Program-made: the position numbers and the translations under genes
Notes under the pieces: model-generated
Told to the model about the DNA's origin: nothing
The model's input: only the letters and a program-made list of their open reading frames with translations
Databases searched by the model: none
Part shown: positions 1 through 6,543 of the stretch, piece by piece
Position numbering within the stretch: position 1 is the stretch's first letter
Layout of the letters: every line of letters starts with the position of its first letter
Assembly: GCA_030039825.1 (NCBI GenBank)
Contig: JASHUV010000158.1
Span: 1-8,263, forward strand
Source of the DNA: Thermoplasmata archaeon
Lineage (GTDB): Archaea; Thermoplasmatota; Thermoplasmata; Lutacidiplasmatales; UBA184
DNA length: 8,263 bases
Reading direction: 5' to 3'

Positions 1-189
1 GTTCCTCCCGAGGCGACGGCCCACGCGATCTGCCGCGGCTGCGGTCGGATCATCCGGGTCCCGATCCCCCCCGCCGAGCTCACGGTCCTCCAGTCGTTCA
101 CCGACCGGCGGCCCGACGGATGGGTCGTCCAGGGGATGTCGTTCTCCTTCACCGGGTTCTGTCCCACCTGCCAGGGCCGCCGCGCGTAG
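1..189 (+). CDS. Fur/PerR-family metalloregulator, C-terminal fragment (5' end outside window)
   Basis: The reading frame is open from base 1 and ends at TAG 187-189, giving 62 visible residues. They match the dimerisation domain of Fur-family repressors: HAICRGCGRII at residues 8-18 resembles the HxxCxxCGKI stretch of PerR and Fur, and GFCPTCQ at 52-58 supplies the second CxxC. Cys11, Cys14, Cys54 and Cys57 are the usual structural zinc tetrad. The DNA-binding winged helix lies upstream of the window. Family members are cytoplasmic repressors that sense Fe, Mn, Zn or peroxide. Here the visible regulatory ligands are mostly absent. By alignment from memory, the first His of the HxH pair is Thr6, the Asp/Glu after CGKI is Arg19, and the His six residues before the Gly of the second CxxC motif is Met46. 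Only His8 remains. What it senses, if anything, cannot be told. It probably shares a transcript with the gene 27 bases downstream. Confidence 0.88.
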   Translation, partial: VPPEATAHAICRGCGRIIRVPIPPAELTVLQSFTDRRPDGWVVQGMSFSFTGFCPTCQGRRA

Positions 190-216
190 TCGACCGCCCG
201 AGCGCGACCTCTCCCG

Positions 217-1374
217 ATGAGCGCCTTCTTCCTCGCCCCCAAGATCGCCACCGGCCCCGACGCGCTCGCCGTCCTCCGGGGGCTCGACGCGCGCCGCGTC
301 GGTCTCCTCGTCGACCCGGCCCTCGACGCGCTCGGCTGGGGGCGGCGGGTCGCCGAGCTCCTCGCGCACGGGGGGACCGAGGCCGAGGTCGCGCGCTCGG
401 ACGGACGCGAGCCGAGCCTCGCCTCGGTCGAGGCGGTGGCCGAGGGGTTCCGACGGTACCGGCCGGATTGGATCGTCGCGCTCGGGGGCGGGCGGGTCAT
501 CGAGACGGCGCGGGCGGCCTGGGTCCGCTACGCCCGCCCCGACCTCGAGCTCGACGCCGTCACGCCGCTCACCGAGCTCGACCTGAGGCAGGTCGCCCGG
601 TTCGCCGCGGTCCCCTCGACGATCGGCAGCGGCGCCGACGCGGGGTGGACGGCCCTCGTTCGCCGACCGGACGGTGGCGTGCTCGAACTCGCCTCCCGCG
701 AGCTCGTCCCCGACTGGTCGCTCCTCGATCCGGCCCTTCCGGTGAGCCTTCCCGGACCGATCGCCGCCGAGGGCGGCGCGGAGCTCGTCGCCCAGGCCCT
801 CGAGGCGCTCCTCTCGGCCTGGGCGAACCCGTTCTCCGACGCCCTGGCGCGCGAGGCGCTCGAGGTCGCCTTCGCCCGGCTCCCGCCCCTCCCCCGCCGT
901 CCCGACGACGCCGAGCTGCGCGGCGAGCTCCAGCACGCGGCGACGTTCGCGGGGCTCGCCGCCGCGAACGCGCAGCTCGGCGCCGCCCACGCGCTCGCGG
1001 TGGCGCTCGGCGGGGAGGAGGACGCCCCGTCGCACGGCCGCCTGCTCGGCGTCCTCCTGCCGTACGTCGCGGAGTTCGACTACCCGTCGGTCCGCGACCG
1101 CCTCGCCCGCTTCGCCCCCCTCCTCGGGGCGTCGGCCGGCAAGGACCGCTCGGCGCTCACCGAGCGCCTGCGGGCCCTCTTCCTCCCTCTCGGCATCCCG
1201 AGGACCCTCGCCGACGCCGGGCTCTCCCCCTCGACCCTCACCGACCGGCGCGACCGGATCGTCGCCCGGGCCCGCGCCTCCACGGCGACCGGGGCGAACC
1301 CGCGGGTGGCGACGGCCGAGGAGTACGGCCGGCTCCTCGCCGCGGCCTACGATGGCGTCGCGGTGATGTTCTGA
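217..1374 (+). CDS. Iron-containing alcohol dehydrogenase (group III) family protein with degenerate metal site
   Basis: The product is 385 residues, the normal length for the family, which contains NAD(P)-dependent alcohol dehydrogenases and relatives of glycerol-1-phosphate dehydrogenase. Family landmarks are visible in order: a GGG nucleotide-binding turn at 90-92 (GGGRVIETARA), AVPSTIGSGAD at 131-141, a segment around DPALP (171-175), the ligand helix at 186-197, the second ligand region 254-274, and a C-terminal NPR at 361-363. Several signature residues differ from the consensus. GGGSxxDxAK has become GGGRVIETAR, and the first two metal ligands (Asp and His four apart) are Glu189 and Gln193. 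His258 and His273 remain at the third and fourth ligand positions, with one extra residue between them. It may use another metal, work poorly or not at all as an oxidoreductase, or have a new substrate; I cannot assign one. The ATG at 217 lies 27 bases after the fur-type stop and has no clear Shine-Dalgarno. The gene converges on the PhoU-type gene with 19 bases between stops. Confidence 0.85.
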   Translation: MSAFFLAPKIATGPDALAVLRGLDARRVGLLVDPALDALGWGRRVAELLAHGGTEAEVARSDGREPSLASVEAVAEGFRRYRPDWIVALGGGRVIETARAAWVRYARPDLELDAVTPLTELDLRQVARFAAVPSTIGSGADAGWTALVRRPDGGVLELASRELVPDWSLLDPALPVSLPGPIAAEGGAELVAQALEALLSAWANPFSDALAREALEVAFARLPPLPRRPDDAELRGELQHAATFAGLAAANAQLGAAHALAVALGGEEDAPSHGRLLGVLLPYVAEFDYPSVRDRLARFAPLLGASAGKDRSALTERLRALFLPLGIPRTLADAGLSPSTLTDRRDRIVARARASTATGANPRVATAEEYGRLLAAAYDGVAVMF

Positions 1375-1393
1375 GCGGGCCCGTCGGGCGGCG

Positions 1394-2440
1394 TCACGCC
1401 GCCACCGCGACGGTGTCCGTCCGGCGCTCGACGGCGTGGTTGATCGCGATCTCCGCGAGGTCGCTCGCGTAGAGGGCGCTCCGCTCGAGGCTCTCGAGCA
1501 CGTAGGCGAGGGAGATCGCCATCCGGCCGCGCTTCGAGCCGATCTCCCGGAGGATCTTCTGGCGCTCCTGGGTGACCCGCTGGGCCTGGTCGATCACGGT
1601 GTTCGCCCGCTCGATGTCCTTCGCGTCGAGCGCCTCGAGGGCGTCGGCGAGGACCGTCGCCGCGACCCCGTGCAGGCGCTCGAGGTCGGCGACGAGCGCG
1701 GGCGGCAGGCTCTCGTTCCCGAGCATCGAGACGGTCTCCGCGATCCGGACGGCGTGGTCGGCGACCCGCTCGAGCGTCCGGGAGGCGAGCAGGTAGGTCG
1801 CGCACTCCGGGAGGGTGAGCCCGAGGGAGGTCAGGACCCGGGCGTCGCGCAGCGCGGTCGTGACCTGCTTCTGCACGAACCAGTGGAGCCGGTCGACCTC
1901 CCAGTCCCGCTCGACGACGTCCTTCGCGATCGAGGCGTCCTGGGCCTTGAACGCCGCCATGGCGTCGACGTGCATGGCGCGCACCATCTGGTGCATCCGG
2001 TGGATGACCGAGGGGATCGGGAGCGGGTTCGCGCCGACCACGTCCTGCAGGACGACGGCGTCGGCCGTCTCCTCGAGGATCTCCGGCCCGATCATCCGCT
2101 GGGCGAAGCTGCGGATGACGTTCCTCGTCCGGGCGCTCATCCGCTCGGTCGTGCGGAGCTCGAGGAGGGGGGCGCCGGCGATGTACTCGGAGACGAGGAG
2201 CCGGAAGAGGTGGGCCTCCTCGGCCTTGTTCGAGACGATCACGGTCCGCCGGGCCGCCTCCCCCTTCGGCGACTGGTCGGGATAGACCGTCAGCGAGCCG
2301 TCCGGTCGCGGGGAGAAGAGGAGGACATCCCCCGCCCCGAGGCCCCGTCCCGTCACCCACGTCTTCGGGAGGGAGACGATGAACGTCGAGCCGCCGGTCT
2401 TCTGGATCCTTCGCCCGTGGAAGCCGCTCGTCACTCTCAT
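1394..2440 (-). CDS. AbrB/SpoVT-like N-terminus plus PhoU domains: archaeal PhoU-type regulator
   Basis: The product is 348 residues. Residues about 9-55 form an AbrB/SpoVT-like swapped-hairpin domain (RRIQKTGGSTFIVSLPKTWV followed by a GLGAGD turn), expected to bind DNA. The rest is mostly helical with two PhoU-like repeats. Their signature helices, with acidic metal-binding residues, are seen at LERVADHAVRIAE (223-235) and LESLERSALYASDLAEIA (315-332). PhoU proteins regulate phosphate uptake through PstB and PhoR in bacteria, while the AbrB-PhoU arrangement is common in archaea and its targets are poorly known. No pst transporter gene is in the window, so a phosphate role is inferred from family only. 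The start ATG (2438-2440) is chosen because the AbrB motif begins within ten residues and a TATA box lies about 32 bases upstream; a much longer frame running upstream is antisense to nothing and simply reads through hemH out of frame. It lies 68 bases downstream of hemH but probably has its own promoter. No membrane segment is seen. Confidence 0.9.
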   Translation of the reverse strand: MRVTSGFHGRRIQKTGGSTFIVSLPKTWVTGRGLGAGDVLLFSPRPDGSLTVYPDQSPKGEAARRTVIVSNKAEEAHLFRLLVSEYIAGAPLLELRTTERMSARTRNVIRSFAQRMIGPEILEETADAVVLQDVVGANPLPIPSVIHRMHQMVRAMHVDAMAAFKAQDASIAKDVVERDWEVDRLHWFVQKQVTTALRDARVLTSLGLTLPECATYLLASRTLERVADHAVRIAETVSMLGNESLPPALVADLERLHGVAATVLADALEALDAKDIERANTVIDQAQRVTQERQKILREIGSKRGRMAISLAYVLESLERSALYASDLAEIAINHAVERRTDTVAVAA

Positions 2441-2468
2441 GCTCGGGTCCTGCCGAGGATTACAGTGA

Positions 2469-2476
2469 CTATATAG
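2469..2476 (-). promoter_or_regulatory. Archaeal TATA box for the PhoU-type gene
   Basis: CTATATAG, an 8-base palindrome, sits in the only AT-rich patch noticed in this GC-rich window, inside the 68-base gap between hemH and the PhoU-type gene. Its centre is about 32 bases before the ATG. An archaeal TATA box lies about 26-27 bases before the transcription start, so the start is predicted near 2444-2449, giving a leader of only a few bases (nearly leaderless). No convincing purine-rich BRE is seen. An AGGA (complement of 2448-2451) lies 7 bases before the ATG but would fall at or upstream of the predicted start. The box is symmetric, so direction is assigned from gene position. Confidence 0.65.
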
Positions 2477-2508
2477 ACATGCTCCCGCGAACGGGGATTC
2501 GACGGGGC

Positions 2509-3495
2509 CTACCGTTTCGTACGAGGACGCGCGGGCGCGCGCCGGCGCCGGGGCGTCGCGCGGCGGCGATCCGACGCCCTCCGGGACCGTCCGGCGGTGG
2601 CGACGATCGCCTCGACGAGGGCGTCGTCGGAGTTCGGCATCGGCAGGCGGTGGTAGGGGACCCCCCTCGACTCCGCGAACTCCCGGACGAGGACGTCGAG
2701 GTCGTAGAGCACCTCGAGGTGCTCGAAGACGAAGCCGATCGGGGCGATCCACTGCTCCGTTCGGCCCTTCGAGCTCCACGCCTCGATCCGTTCGGTGATG
2801 TCGGGGCCGAGCCAGGGCTCCGTGGTGTTCCCGGCGCTCTGGTAGGTGAACTCCCACCGGGCGAGACCGGCGGCCTCGGCGATCGTTCGCGCCGTGGCCC
2901 GGACGAGCTCGGGGTACGGGTCGCCGAGCGTCCTCATCCGTTCCGGGAGGCTGTGGGCCGACAGGAAGACCATCGGGGCGTCCGGGCCGGGGCGGACCGA
3001 GCGCCGGATCGCCCCGGTCCAATAGCCGATCCACGCCGGGTGGAGGTGCCAGCCCGAGCGCAGCTCCACCTCGATCGGGCGGGCGGAGTTGGCCCGCCCC
3101 GACGCGATGGCCCGCTCGTACGGGGCGAGGATCCACGTGGAAGCGTACGGGGAGATGGGCACGGCGACGAGCCGTTCGATCCCGTCCTCGGCCGCCCGAG
3201 GGATGACGTCGGCGATGTGCGGGGTCCAGTGCTTCGTGGCGAGGTAGACGGGCGCCGGCGTCCCGAGGGCGGCGAGCCGCGCCTCGACCTTGCCGCGCAG
3301 CGCCTCGAGGATCCGCATCTGCGGGGACCAGCCGATGAGGTCGTAGCGGCGGGTGTACTCCGCCACCATCGCCGCGGAGGGGGTCCGACCCCCGAGGACC
3401 TCGGCGAGGAAGCCCGGTAGGTCCTCCGGCCCGGACGGGCTCCCGTAGCCCATGAGGAGGAGGCCCGGCGCGCCATCGCTCGTCCGTTCGCTCAT
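2509..3495 (-). CDS. hemH/cpfC: Ferrochelatase, probably coproporphyrin III type (CpfC)
   Basis: The product is 328 residues and inserts Fe2+ into a porphyrin. The family pattern is clear: MGYGSP at 15-20, SPYAST at 115-120, catalytic LSAHSLPER at 178-186 with His181, DPYPEL at 192-197, EPWLGPD at 226-232, and GFVFEHLEVLYD at 254-265 with Glu261. His181 and Glu261 sit almost where Bacillus subtilis CpfC has His183 and Glu264, and Tyr17 matches its Tyr13. The protein has no cysteine, so no C-terminal [4Fe-4S] cluster, and no membrane segment; it looks like a soluble cytoplasmic enzyme. With a HemQ-family gene in the same operon, coproporphyrin III is the likelier substrate, giving coproheme. 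An odd feature is the Arg-rich tail, residues 302-328, beyond the usual fold. The ATG overlaps the hemE stop in an ATGA, and GAGGA lies 7 bases upstream, which fixes the start. Confidence 0.95.
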   Translation of the reverse strand: MSERTSDGAPGLLLMGYGSPSGPEDLPGFLAEVLGGRTPSAAMVAEYTRRYDLIGWSPQMRILEALRGKVEARLAALGTPAPVYLATKHWTPHIADVIPRAAEDGIERLVAVPISPYASTWILAPYERAIASGRANSARPIEVELRSGWHLHPAWIGYWTGAIRRSVRPGPDAPMVFLSAHSLPERMRTLGDPYPELVRATARTIAEAAGLARWEFTYQSAGNTTEPWLGPDITERIEAWSSKGRTEQWIAPIGFVFEHLEVLYDLDVLVREFAESRGVPYHRLPMPNSDDALVEAIVATAGRSRRASDRRRATPRRRRAPARPRTKR

Positions 3496-4535
3496 CGTGC
3501 CGTCCTCGCCGCCGAATGCTCGTGGACGAAGCCGACGAGCCTCTCCACGATCGCCGGTTCGGTCGCGGGCGGGACGCCATGGCCCAAATTGAAGATGTGC
3601 CCCCGTCCGTCCGGCAGGGCGTCCAGGACCTCGCGCGCCATCCGGACGACGGTCGCCGGATCGGTCAGGAGCGCGGCGGGATCGAGGTTCCCCTGGAGGG
3701 CGATCTCGGGGCCGACGATCGCCCGGACCCGGTCGAGCGGCATCCGGGAATCGACCCCGAGCGCGTTCGCCCCGCACCGGGCCTCGAGCTCGAGGAGGTG
3801 GCTCGACCCGACGCTGAAGTAGATCGTCGGGACGCGCTCGGACGCGAGGGCGTCGAAGATCGTCCGGAGCCTCGGCAGCACCTCGCGCTCGAAGGCGGAG
3901 CGGGGGAGCGATCCCGCCCACGTGTCGAAGAGCTGGAGGGCCCCGGCGCCGGCGCGCGCCTGCATCGTGAGGTAGGCGATCGTGATCTCCGTCAGCCGGT
4001 CGAGCAGGGCGCCGAACGTCGCCGCGTCGGCGAAGAGGAGGCGCTTCGCCGCCTCGTGGTCGCGCGACGGCTTGCCCTCGACGAGGTAGGACGCCAGGGT
4101 GAACGGCCCCCCGGCGAAGCCGACGATCGGCCGGTCGGGGCGCGCCGCGCGGAAGCGACGGATCGCCTCGCCGACGAAGCCGGCGTCCCGCTCGGCGTCG
4201 AACGGTCGGAGGCGGTCGACGCCCGCCCGGTCCCGTAACGGCACGGCGATGACGGGCCCGACCCCCTCGACCATCCGGAAGTCGACCCCGAGGCCGAGGA
4301 ACGGGACGGTGATGTCGGCGAAGACGACCCCGGCGTCGAGGTCGTAGCGGGCGAGCGGCTCGAGGGTGATCTCGGCGGCGTGCTCGGGGTCCTTCACGAG
4401 GTCGAGGATGGGGTGCTGGGCCCGAAGGGCGCGGTATCCGGGCAGATGGCGGCCCGCCTGCCGCATGAGCCAGACCGGGACGACGTCGGTGGGCTCGCCG
4501 CGCAGGGCCGAGGCGAGCCGGTCCCGGCGGTTCAT
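3492..4535 (-). CDS. hemE: Uroporphyrinogen III decarboxylase (HemE)
   Basis: The product is 347 residues, normal for UroD, a cytoplasmic cofactor-free enzyme that removes four acetate carboxyls from uroporphyrinogen III to give coproporphyrinogen III. The first signature, PVWLMRQAGRHLPGY, is at 20-34, including the substrate-binding Arg pair. FADITVP (72-78) carries Asp74, matching the catalytic Asp86 of the human enzyme. GFAGGPFTLASYLVEG is at 139-154 with Tyr150, and NLGHGVPP at 316-323 carries the conserved His319. All key residues are present, so it should be active. Its presence favours the classical or coproporphyrin branch, since the siroheme branch does not need it. The ATG overlaps the hemL stop in an ATGA, and the stop overlaps hemH likewise. 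A GGAGG lies 5 bases before the ATG. A longer frame extending upstream only reads through hemL and is not used. Confidence 0.97.
   Translation of the reverse strand: MNRRDRLASALRGEPTDVVPVWLMRQAGRHLPGYRALRAQHPILDLVKDPEHAAEITLEPLARYDLDAGVVFADITVPFLGLGVDFRMVEGVGPVIAVPLRDRAGVDRLRPFDAERDAGFVGEAIRRFRAARPDRPIVGFAGGPFTLASYLVEGKPSRDHEAAKRLLFADAATFGALLDRLTEITIAYLTMQARAGAGALQLFDTWAGSLPRSAFEREVLPRLRTIFDALASERVPTIYFSVGSSHLLELEARCGANALGVDSRMPLDRVRAIVGPEIALQGNLDPAALLTDPATVVRMAREVLDALPDGRGHIFNLGHGVPPATEPAIVERLVGFVHEHSAARTAR
3503..3507 (-). promoter_or_regulatory. Shine-Dalgarno of hemH
   Basis: On the minus strand GAGGA stands 7 bases before the hemH ATG (3493-3495), inside the 3' end of hemE. It supports the ATG in the ATGA overlap as the true start, with reinitiation after hemE. 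Confidence 0.6.
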
Positions 4536-5833
4536 CGGGGCCTCCCGAGCGCGGCGAACGCGGTCCGGGCGGCGGCGACGGCCCGGCCGACGTCGCGCGG
4601 GCCGATCGCCGAGGACACGAACGTCGTCTCGAGCGGGGAGGGCGGGAGGTAGACCCCGGCCTCCAGCATGGCGTGGAAGAACCGGGCGTACCGCGACCGG
4701 TCGACGGTCATCGCCTCGGCGAGATCGCGCGGCGCGCGCGCGGCGAAGGTGACGCCGAGCATCGATCCGACGCGAGCGAGCGGGAAGTCCTCGACGCCGG
4801 CCTCGGCGGCCGCCGTCCGCCATCCCTCGGCGATCGCCGAGGAGGTCCGCTCGAGCCGCCGGTAGATCGCCGGGGTGAGCGCGTCGAGCGTCGCCGCCCC
4901 GGCCGCCATGACGACCGGGTTCCCGGCGAGCGTCCCGGCCTGGTAGACCGGGCCCATCGGGGCGACGTTCTCCATGATCTCCCGCCGGCCGCCGTAGGCG
5001 CCGATGGGCAGCCCGCCCCCGATCACCTTGCCGAACGTGACGAGGTCGGCGGTGAGCCCCAGCCGACGGTGGATCGTCCCGCGCCGGAGGCGGAAGCCGG
5101 TGATCACCTCGTCCGCGACGACGAGCGCCCCGTGCTCGTGGGCGAGGCGGGAGACGGCCCCCAGGAACCCGGGTCTCGGCGCGACGACCCCCATGTTGCC
5201 CGCGACGGGCTCGACGACGACGGCGGCGATCCGGTCGCCCTCCGCCTCGAAGAGCCGCGCGACGGCCTCCGCATCGTTGTACGGGGCGAGTCGGGTCTCC
5301 CCCACGAAGGAGGCGGGGACACCCGCCGAATCCGGGAGCGAGGCCGACGCGACGCCGGAGCCGGCGCGCGCGAGGAGGCCGTCGGAATGGCCGTGGTACC
5401 CGCCCTCGAACTTGAGGATCCTCGAGCGTCCCGTGGCGCCGCGGGCGACGCGGATCGCCGACATGACGGCCTCCGTCCCGGAGCTCACGAACCGCAGTCG
5501 CTCGACCTCGGGCACGGCGCGGCGGATCCGCTCGGCGAGCACGTGCTCGAGCTCGGTCGGCGCCCCGAAGGAGAGTCCGCGGCGCGCCGTCGCGGCGACC
5601 GCCCGAACGACCGGCGGCGGCGCGTGGCCGAGGATCGTCGCGCCCCAGGAGCCGACGAGATCGAGGTAGCGGTGCCCGTCGAGGTCCCAGAGCGAGGAGC
5701 CCCGGCCGCGGGCGAAGAAGACCGGGCTCCCGCCGACGGCGCCGAACGCCCGCACGGGGCTGTCGACGCCGCCGACGAGCGTGCGGGAGGCCCGTCGGAA
5801 CGCCCGGGCGGAGCGGGGGCGGCCCCCGGTCAC
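4532..5833 (-). CDS. hemL: Glutamate-1-semialdehyde 2,1-aminomutase (HemL)
   Basis: The product is 433 residues, a PLP-dependent fold-type I enzyme close to the 426 or so usual for the family. It converts glutamate-1-semialdehyde into 5-aminolevulinate, the C5 route to tetrapyrroles. Visible landmarks: GGVDSPVRAF at 21-30 (the GGVNSPVRAF signature), SSGTEAVMSAIR at 117-128, YHGHSDG at 146-152, VVEPVAGNMG at 206-215, the PLP Asp241 in ADEVITGFR, and the Schiff-base Lys269 in TFGKVIGGGLPIG. I chose the GTG at 5831-5833, which overlaps the upstream hemQ stop as GTGA like its neighbours. An in-frame GTG at 5857 would add eight residues and a 28-base overlap. No strong Shine-Dalgarno precedes either, so initiation probably depends on coupling with hemQ. 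HemA, which makes its substrate, is not in the window. Confidence 0.96.
   Translation of the reverse strand: MTGGRPRSARAFRRASRTLVGGVDSPVRAFGAVGGSPVFFARGRGSSLWDLDGHRYLDLVGSWGATILGHAPPPVVRAVAATARRGLSFGAPTELEHVLAERIRRAVPEVERLRFVSSGTEAVMSAIRVARGATGRSRILKFEGGYHGHSDGLLARAGSGVASASLPDSAGVPASFVGETRLAPYNDAEAVARLFEAEGDRIAAVVVEPVAGNMGVVAPRPGFLGAVSRLAHEHGALVVADEVITGFRLRRGTIHRRLGLTADLVTFGKVIGGGLPIGAYGGRREIMENVAPMGPVYQAGTLAGNPVVMAAGAATLDALTPAIYRRLERTSSAIAEGWRTAAAEAGVEDFPLARVGSMLGVTFAARAPRDLAEAMTVDRSRYARFFHAMLEAGVYLPPSPLETTFVSSAIGPRDVGRAVAAARTAFAALGRPR
4541..4545 (-). promoter_or_regulatory. Shine-Dalgarno of hemE
   Basis: A full GGAGG on the minus strand lies 5 bases before the hemE ATG (4533-4535). It is embedded in the last codons of hemL (Gly-Arg-Pro-Arg-stop) and decides the hemE start. 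Confidence 0.7.
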
Positions 5834-6543
5834 GGGAGACCCGCCGCGAGCTCCCACATCCGGCGGGGCGGGACCCGGATCCCGCTATAGATCGGGGTCT
5901 CGAGCGCGGTGTACCGGCTCGCCTCCGAGGGGCGGAGCGCCTGGACGAGGTCGAGGAACTCGGCGGGGCGGTCGGCCTCGAAGGAGAGGATGAACTCCGG
6001 ATCGTCGAGGCCGAAGCAGTACGCCGTGTGGATGTCGACCGACGGGTAGCGGTGGCCGATCTGCATGTGCTCGGCCATGATCCGCCGACGTTCCTCGAAG
6101 GGAAGGCCGTACCACTCCCGCTTCTTGACGAACGGGTAGACGAAGAGGTACGGTCGATCCGTCGGCCGGACCTTCCCGGACTCCTGACCGGGGTGCGAGT
6201 GGCCGCCCAGGTACTCCGAGCGGCGGGCGAGCCCGAGGTAGGAGTGCGTCAGATCGAGGACGGGGCCGAGCCGGCTCGCCCAGAGGCTCGCCTCGAGCGC
6301 CTGGAACGCCTCGAGCGTGGGAGCGATCATCCACAGGAAGCCCTGCGGGCCGGCCTTCGTGCCGACGAGCGAATAGGTCCGGAGCCGGAGCTCCGGGGGC
6401 CCGGACTCGAGGCATCGGACGGCGTCGTCGATCCGGCGGGAGCGCTCCTCCGGCGCGTCGCGCCGCGCCTCGGGCCGAAGCTTCCAGAACAGGTAGCGGA
6501 CGAAGTCCCTCGGTTCGTCCGGCGTCGGGGGCTCCGCCGTCAC
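5830..6543 (-). CDS. hemQ/chdC: HemQ/ChdC family: coproheme decarboxylase (chlorite dismutase fold)
   Basis: The product is 237 residues. ChdC oxidatively decarboxylates two propionates of coproheme III with peroxide to give heme b, the last step of the coproporphyrin route. The C-terminal half matches the family: YPFVKKREWYGLP at 136-148, in which Tyr136 aligns with the catalytic Tyr147 of Listeria ChdC after allowing a four-residue shorter loop; RRIMAEH at 153-159, with His159 as the proximal heme ligand; GLDDPEF at 178-184; and EASRYTALETPIYSG at 207-221. The style resembles the Thermus and Thermoplasma members of the family. Neither the distal Arg of true chlorite dismutases nor the distal Gln of Firmicute ChdC is seen; the segment reads VDIHT (169-173). 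Lack of the Arg and the operon context argue for ChdC. The GTG start (6541-6543) overlaps the hemB stop as GTGA; its stop overlaps hemL the same way. A G-rich GGGGGGA seven bases upstream may serve as ribosome site. Longer upstream frames only read through hemB. Confidence 0.92.
   Translation of the reverse strand: MTAEPPTPDEPRDFVRYLFWKLRPEARRDAPEERSRRIDDAVRCLESGPPELRLRTYSLVGTKAGPQGFLWMIAPTLEAFQALEASLWASRLGPVLDLTHSYLGLARRSEYLGGHSHPGQESGKVRPTDRPYLFVYPFVKKREWYGLPFEERRRIMAEHMQIGHRYPSVDIHTAYCFGLDDPEFILSFEADRPAEFLDLVQALRPSEASRYTALETPIYSGIRVPPRRMWELAAGLP

Noticed and set aside
160..171. Cys-Pro (GFCPTC) in the Fur-family protein as a heme regulatory motif, tempting next to heme genes
   Set aside because: GxCPxC is a common form of the structural zinc motif in this family, so it gives no specific evidence for heme sensing.
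1375..1393. Possible bidirectional terminator between the convergent stops (GCCC..GGGC at 1379-1389)
   Set aside because: The stem is only four bases with a three-base loop and no T run follows; in sequence this GC-rich it is expected by chance.
120..1472. Plus-strand frame of 450 codons overlapping the dehydrogenase-like gene
   Set aside because: Its translation is Arg/Pro/Gly low complexity, while the other plus-strand frame (217-1374) carries clear family motifs.
5834..5855. Inverted repeat GGGAG/CTCCC with a 12-base loop just before the hemL GTG
   Set aside because: A five-base GC stem inside the hemQ coding end is likely chance, and no second conformation or conserved element is visible.
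4673..5890. Long plus-strand frame of 405 codons across hemL, and similar ones at 1436-2476, 2479-3420, 3516-4238, 6028-6714 and 6708-7586
   Set aside because: They lie antisense to well-recognised genes, are extremely rich in Arg, Gly, Asp and Pro, show no family motif, and are expected where GC-rich third positions suppress stop codons.
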